In this document: positions 58,739 through 64,000 of the stretch, piece after piece
Layout of the letters: the number at the start of each line of letters is the position of its first letter
Position numbering within the stretch: position 1 is the stretch's first letter
Assembly (NCBI GenBank): GCA_963930655.1
Contig: OZ005608.1
Span: forward strand, 20,299,271-20,363,270
Source: Myrica gale
Taxonomy: Eukaryota > Streptophyta > Magnoliopsida > Fagales > Myricaceae
Length of the DNA stretch: 64,000 nucleotides
Direction: 5' to 3'
Position numbers and translations under genes: made by a program
The notes under the pieces: model-generated
Seen by the model: the letters and a program-made list of their open reading frames with translations, nothing else
What the model was told of the DNA's origin: nothing
The model's database searches: none

Positions 58739-61700
58739 CCATTTCACAGTTAATTGATTCAAGCTTTTCAACTGAGCATAATGCTTCTGATCATCTTTTA
58801 AGTGGTGGAATTTATGTCCTTGTATCCAATAGGACTTCACAATACTCTATACAATTAAGCTACCCAGAACAGCTTTAGGTAACTTTGAGTAAAGCAAGAA
58901 AATGGATGGGAATCAGGGCACGTAGCAGTTAACAATTAGGTAAAGTGGAACTTGTATTAAAACACAAGTAGGAGGAGGTACTGTTGCCCCCTGCTCTTTC
59001 TTTCTCCGTGACAGTTTTCTTTTGGCGGAGTGTCTATTCCAAGCCGAAAGGCGCTCTCGCTTTGTTGCGAATCTAAACTCAATTTGCAAGCTGCCATAGG
59101 GGAAAAAAGAAAAGAGGGAGAGGGCTGGAATGGAGGTGATCAGACAGAAGCCTTATATTGTACTCATGATAAAGGCCTTAATTCGTCACGTCACAATCCT
59201 TAACTGATTGCTTCTATTGATACATATCTTTCTCTCAGGATCTCAAAGCTCCATTTCCAGGAGAATATTAGGTGGAGATTTTGTGGTCCAAAGTCCTTCA
59301 CATTTCCACACGTACACGTTAACTCCAGTGGGAAACTAAGAAAGTTTTGATTCCACTGGGCCATATCCAACCAATATCTAGTTGGATTTTCTGATATACT
59401 GCGTGGAGAAAAGTTATCCTTGCACACCCCTTCGGAAGTGTCTCGATTATAGCTAGACTGCTTGAATTAGGGTTATCTGTGCACGCTTTCAAAAAGAAAT
59501 CATCAGGGTCATGAAGCCAATCGAAAAGTAGACGTAGATAATGCATGAAGCCAATCGAACTGACGTGGAGCACGTACGGCACTGTTCCTTCTCATTATTG
59601 GTTTGAAGTCTGTAGCACTTGCAGCTCTCATAGGCCATAGCTAATGCAACTGCATGTGCTGTCTTGTGATTGCACAAGGCCAGACTCATGCTGGGAAGAA
59701 TAACTTTATATGGCCACTGAAATTAGTTCTTCTTTTCTTCCAATTACAGGCCTCAGAATAAGGAGGCACTTACCTCTAGAATTCACTAAAATAAGCCGTT
59801 TATGTACTGTAGATATCCACATCTAGAAATACTGAAAAACAAGATCAGTTCTGTCTTTGCACTTATTATTATACTTGTGGACAAGTTTGCCAATTTATTT
59901 GGCAGCCAAACATGAAGAGGCTGATGAAGTCGTCCTTAATTATGATTTAATTCCAGAGTAATTCCCATGTCACACGTGCTTGTGTAGATAAGGAAAAAGA
60001 AAAAGAAAACAAAGGTTTCAAGCCTTCAACAACCTAATACAACTGTACGTTTCTACAGCTTGGTCTCATATTTGGCAAGTATCTGCATCTTTACGATCAC
60101 ACTGGTTCCAATTACTGCTCCATATATACAAATTTCGATCTCCCCAAAAACGCAATCAATCAATATACTTTTAAAGCGTTCTGCGCCACTCATAGTATAA
60201 GTACTGACAAGCTAGCTATAGGATGACAAGTAATGGGGTACGTTTGGTGCCATCAATAAGAAATGACGCGGGTGTAGTCAGCATATTCACATAGCTCCAA
60301 TAAGAAAATCATTGGCCCCAAAAAAGATCGAAGGAAATCATTTTCTTGTTATATATGCTTTTCAACTGTGATTGGTAGCTAAATAGCACTCAAGAGGATG
60401 GCAGGTCGCAGTTGAAAACTTTTGCTTTTGATATTCTGAAGTGGGACATCCAAATTTCCTTTGACCTCATTCCTCCTCTCAGTAAGTGCTGCTACAGTAT
60501 TTCTGGTTATGGCGAAGGAACCTTCCTAAGACAATGTCATAGGTCATGAAAAGTTAAAGTTCTAGCTAGTTTTTATATATATCAAAAGTGACAATTTACT
60601 AACAGAAAGGTGAATAATAGTAAACAGAGAAAGTCACCACCAGAAGAATAAAATGTCCTTTTTCAGAGGAAGAATCAATTACGATGAGCCATTGAGCATG
60701 ATCATAATCTTAATCATAAAGTTGCTGTTGTACAATTTCCTTAGAGTGGCTAGCTTGTTTCTGGAATTCTGTAGGTTCTAGGCCAAACCCATTATGGCTT
60801 CCAGCCCTCACCATTGTTGGCGCTCTTAAGTCTAAATAAAGACACCCTTCATGATCACATGACTCGCGGACGTTAGAATACAATATCTGTCAATGATATC
60901 ATGAAGAGTGCTGGCTAGAGAATGATTGTATGACTTCATTACCTACGTATTATCTACAAGCTGCAAAAGCCTATATTCAAGGTGGAATGGATAAAGGTGA
61001 AGCAAAAGCTCACAACAATCTTTGAAATCACAACTTTTCTTCCTAACCAATCACTACAATGATTCGGATGATCAAAAATAAAGGGACTAGGTACTACGGG
61101 TTAGGAATATATAAATATTGTTTGTTTTTAGTGGTCCAAACTTTTGTTGCACCAATTGAGAAGCTAGAATGTGAGGCTGAAGTGGCTATACACCTATACT
61201 TTCTTAAATCACCAACCCTAACATTGTTCCAATAAATTACGCCAATTCACACAGATAGTTTCCAATTTTAGGCAAAACATTGAAGCCTTTTGTGTCTCCC
61301 AGATCCAACGCAGACTTCAATTTGTCGAACCTAAATCTTAGAGCTTCCATATATTACTTAATTCGAGTTCTTCGTCGTTTCTTTAATTTCTGCTTGTTTC
61401 TATACATCACTAGTGTGTCGTTAGCTTAATTTAAGATCCAAACCCATGTTTCAAGGGGACGTGGATCCACCATAGAGGAAAACAAGTTGCTGAAATGAAG
61501 GAGGCCTTAATATTATGTAAGAAACCATTAACCAAAGACGATGAAATTGGAAGCATGTTTCAGGGCATGCAGGAGATCTAAGGCCAAAAAAGACAAGTAG
61601 TACTAGACCCAACAAAAACTATTAGCAGATTGGGGGTCTCTCCTTTCTTTTGGGAATTATAATCTTCGTTACTGCGTAATTAATATTAGAGGGTCTACCA

Positions 61701-63613
61701 TCTTCTAAGAAGAAACACGCGGTACTACTCGTACAGAAGATTGTTAACACAGCGTTGCTATATAAATGTGCTCCACGCCCATCAAAATCTAATAATACCT
61801 AATATCTCACACGCAGTATATAATATATAGTATCACCCAGTACTGGAATTCGGTGATATCTTTTCTAATTTAGCTTTTCCTTTTTTTTTCTCTTTTCATT
61901 GCTGCATGGGAAAATCTATATTTAACATATATAAAGCAAGCATGCATGTGTATAGGTGTTTCGTGTTTTGTGTCAGCGCTATCAATAATAGCCAGCAGTT
62001 TCCCTTTACGAAGTTTAAGGCCACCGATATGTCAAAAGCAGGCACCACTATGTAATACACATTACGACAACTTCTTCCCAAAAAAAATTAACCCTAAGAG
62101 TTAGCGTGGTGGTCAGCAGTACTGGTGGAACAAGAAATTGATAATTGGGGGGCCAACTTGGTATAATAATAAATTTTTTATTTAATTTAATAGAAATATA
62201 TAATATAAAAACCTGTATATTAAGATTATATTTTTAATTGAAGACATGATAATGTTACTATTAAGTTACTGACTTAGAGATCATATACTTTTGTGGTAGT
62301 TATTAACAAAAATCATCAATTATAAATAATATTTTTTCCTTAAAATTCAAAATTTATTGCATTCAATGTTTTCTTCAAGTTACATTTATAACGAAAATAG
62401 AAAAAAACATGAATAAAAAAAGTGAGTATTTGAAGAGCTCCAGAAAAATAAAAGTAACCATACATTATGAGTTTTATTGTAAATATATTGTCACAAGAAA
62501 AAAATCTAAAACCTTTGAATTTAAAAATATATATTACAAATTGTCAAGATCTTGAAATTTAATAAACATATAATTTCAAATATTTAAGGGACTTAAATAT
62601 TATTTTTTTTGTAAAAACTATAGATATAGGGACTAAAGAGGGGTTCTAAAAATTTTGGGAGGCCAAATCCTTATTTTTTGTAAAAACCGTGTAGATATAT
62701 AATAAAGGGATAGTGGGGGGTTTTCAAATCCTTCTAAATGTCTCATATTTGAATCCTCTCAAGTGCAAATAATTATTTAGGATCACCTTCACAACAAAGT
62801 CAAACTTACCTAGCGAATGTGATTTGGAGAGGCTGCACCAGTCCAAGATTTATCAACCCATTAGGTGGGTTTCACTCCAATGGATCTACCGAACTAAGTT
62901 TCTCCTCGACACTAAAAAAACTTCTTGCAAAATGTATTGAAGGTATAATTAATCAAGCGTGGAAAGTGTAAGAACATCCAACTAAAAGCTTAAGTCGAGA
63001 CTGATCAGTGAGATGGTCTCGGAGATCTTTTGTTCAGCGTATTAGTTTATCAACTAATTCACCAACTTGAAAAATTTTCCTAATTTGATGTTCTACCATG
63101 AGGGAATGACATGGTCCTTATAATTTGGGCGTGGTTCCAAAAAGTTTGACAGGACCCCATATATAGAAGTGGCCCTAGCATGCAGAGTAGTGATCATGGG
63201 ATAATGGAGACCATCGATATGTATAGGTGGGGGTGAGATGGAAATGTAAAACAGGCACCTTGTCGATGACTGAAACCTTAATTAAATCACGAGTGCCCTT
63301 TCAGTAATCTCTTGAGTGAGACGCAAAGAATTAAATTAAAAAAAAGAGAGCAGCCGTCAAAAATTGACATTTTCCATACACAAAAGGCCAATTAGTTACA
63401 TACGGAAACCATGTTGGTGTAGGATAAAATTGGATGGCCCCCCAAAAAAGCAACTTTAAGTGATTGTGTAGTATTCCATTTAGCTCACAATCCAATATAA
63501 TTTTTTTCTCTTTAACACCACAGTAGTGATGTAGAATAAAGATATCAACCAGTAACAAACGTAAAGGGACGGATAAGCAGGGCCGGCTCCAGGCGGCTGC
63601 TACAAACCCCTAC
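58739..63613. other. Intergenic, no gene seen
   Basis: About 4.9 kb of AT-rich DNA without a convincing gene on either strand; the longest open frames (60-90 codons near 59200-59690) show no family features. 62125-62690 has phrases (GGGGGGCCAACTT, GGGAGGCCAAATCC) recalling the GGCGGAGCC elements of the left part of the window, but no ends or duplication were found. Confidence 0.45.
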
Positions 63614-64000
63614 CACTGCAACAAACTTAGACGGATTTTTTTCCGTCCCAAAAAACCGAAATTCCAGCCTTAAAAAATCTTTTAGGATGGAATCCGTCCG
63701 TCGCCCAGAATGTCCTAACAAACTCGCTACAAAAAGTTTTTTGGGACGGAAATGGTGTTCCGTCCCAAAAAAAGTACCCCTCTGGAACAGAAAGGCTTCT
63801 GTCCTAAAATAAAATTATCGTTCAAACACTTTAGAACAGACAGTTGAGAATTATGTTCAAACTTCTTTCAACGGAAAATATAAATTCGTTCGATAATGCA
63901 AATAAACGTTCAAACAACCCTAAAATTCTTTTACATTCGATATTTAAGGTACCATTCCAACGCTTTAAAAGGGAACATCAGTAACTGTTCCTAATCGGTT
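63614..64000. mobile_element. Possible CACTA-like terminus running off the right edge
   Basis: CACTGCAACAAACTTAGACGG at 63614 is a variant CACTA-type end. It is followed by many direct and inverted copies of a GGGACGG / CCGTCCC AAAAAA motif, the pattern of a subterminal repeat region. The other end lies outside the window, so the target duplication cannot be tested. Confidence 0.4.

Noticed and set aside
1..64000. A new multi-gene system
   Set aside because: The protein genes are unrelated single plant genes separated by transposon-rich DNA; nothing suggests a joint function.

Overview
The window is nuclear DNA of a eudicot plant, probably a woody rosid; the sequence does not identify the species. 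The evidence is AT-rich intergenic DNA, many-exon genes with GT/AG introns, plant-specific families (SnRK2 kinase, 8-cysteine lipid-transfer protein, TIR-type NLR remains, UVH1-type XPF) and typical plant mobile elements (LINE, CACTA, MULE-type MITEs, TRIMs, Ty1/copia, LTR of Ty3/gypsy style). I rebuilt the exon structures by hand from splice sites and reading-frame continuity.

Layout. 0.6-10 kb is a nest of transposons: a minus-strand LINE relic is split by a 7.1 kb CACTA element (2557-9695, 3-bp target duplication TAA) and by a 372-bp insertion. The CACTA element itself holds a 1.14 kb foldback MITE and exon-like pieces of captured host gene(s). 10-13.4 kb has no convincing gene: a fragment of the same 372-bp family, a GC-rich low-complexity block and a MITE. 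13.5-16.7 kb holds an intact 9-exon SnRK2 kinase, followed by a tRNA-Trp-like gene (17.5 kb) and a small secreted lipid-transfer protein gene (19.3-19.8 kb). 20.7-24.3 kb holds a MULE-type MITE, a TRIM retrotransposon and a collapsed TIR-NLR pseudogene. 28.4-37.6 kb holds two tandem plus-strand genes: a membrane-anchored PAN/cyclophilin-like protein and the XPF/UVH1 repair endonuclease. XPF exon 1 carries an apparent frameshifting deletion. 41.9-45.0 kb is a minus-strand 5-exon cationic amino-acid transporter, with a decayed full-length Ty1/copia element (45.6-50.4 kb) about 570 bp upstream of its start codon. 50.4-64 kb has no protein gene I can support: a solo-LTR-like block, a third GGG...CCC MITE with 9-bp target duplication, a second TRIM with an expanded internal 21-bp repeat, and a CACTA-like terminus entering the right edge.

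The genes do not form a pathway. SnRK2 signalling, lipid transfer, nucleotide-excision repair and amino-acid transport are unrelated neighbours. I found no evidence of a new multi-gene system. The most unusual points are the frameshifted XPF copy, the gene-capturing CACTA nest, the set of MULE-type MITEs with exact target duplications, the TRIM pair with different internal repeat numbers, and the NLR locus reduced to TIR plus post-LRR domain.
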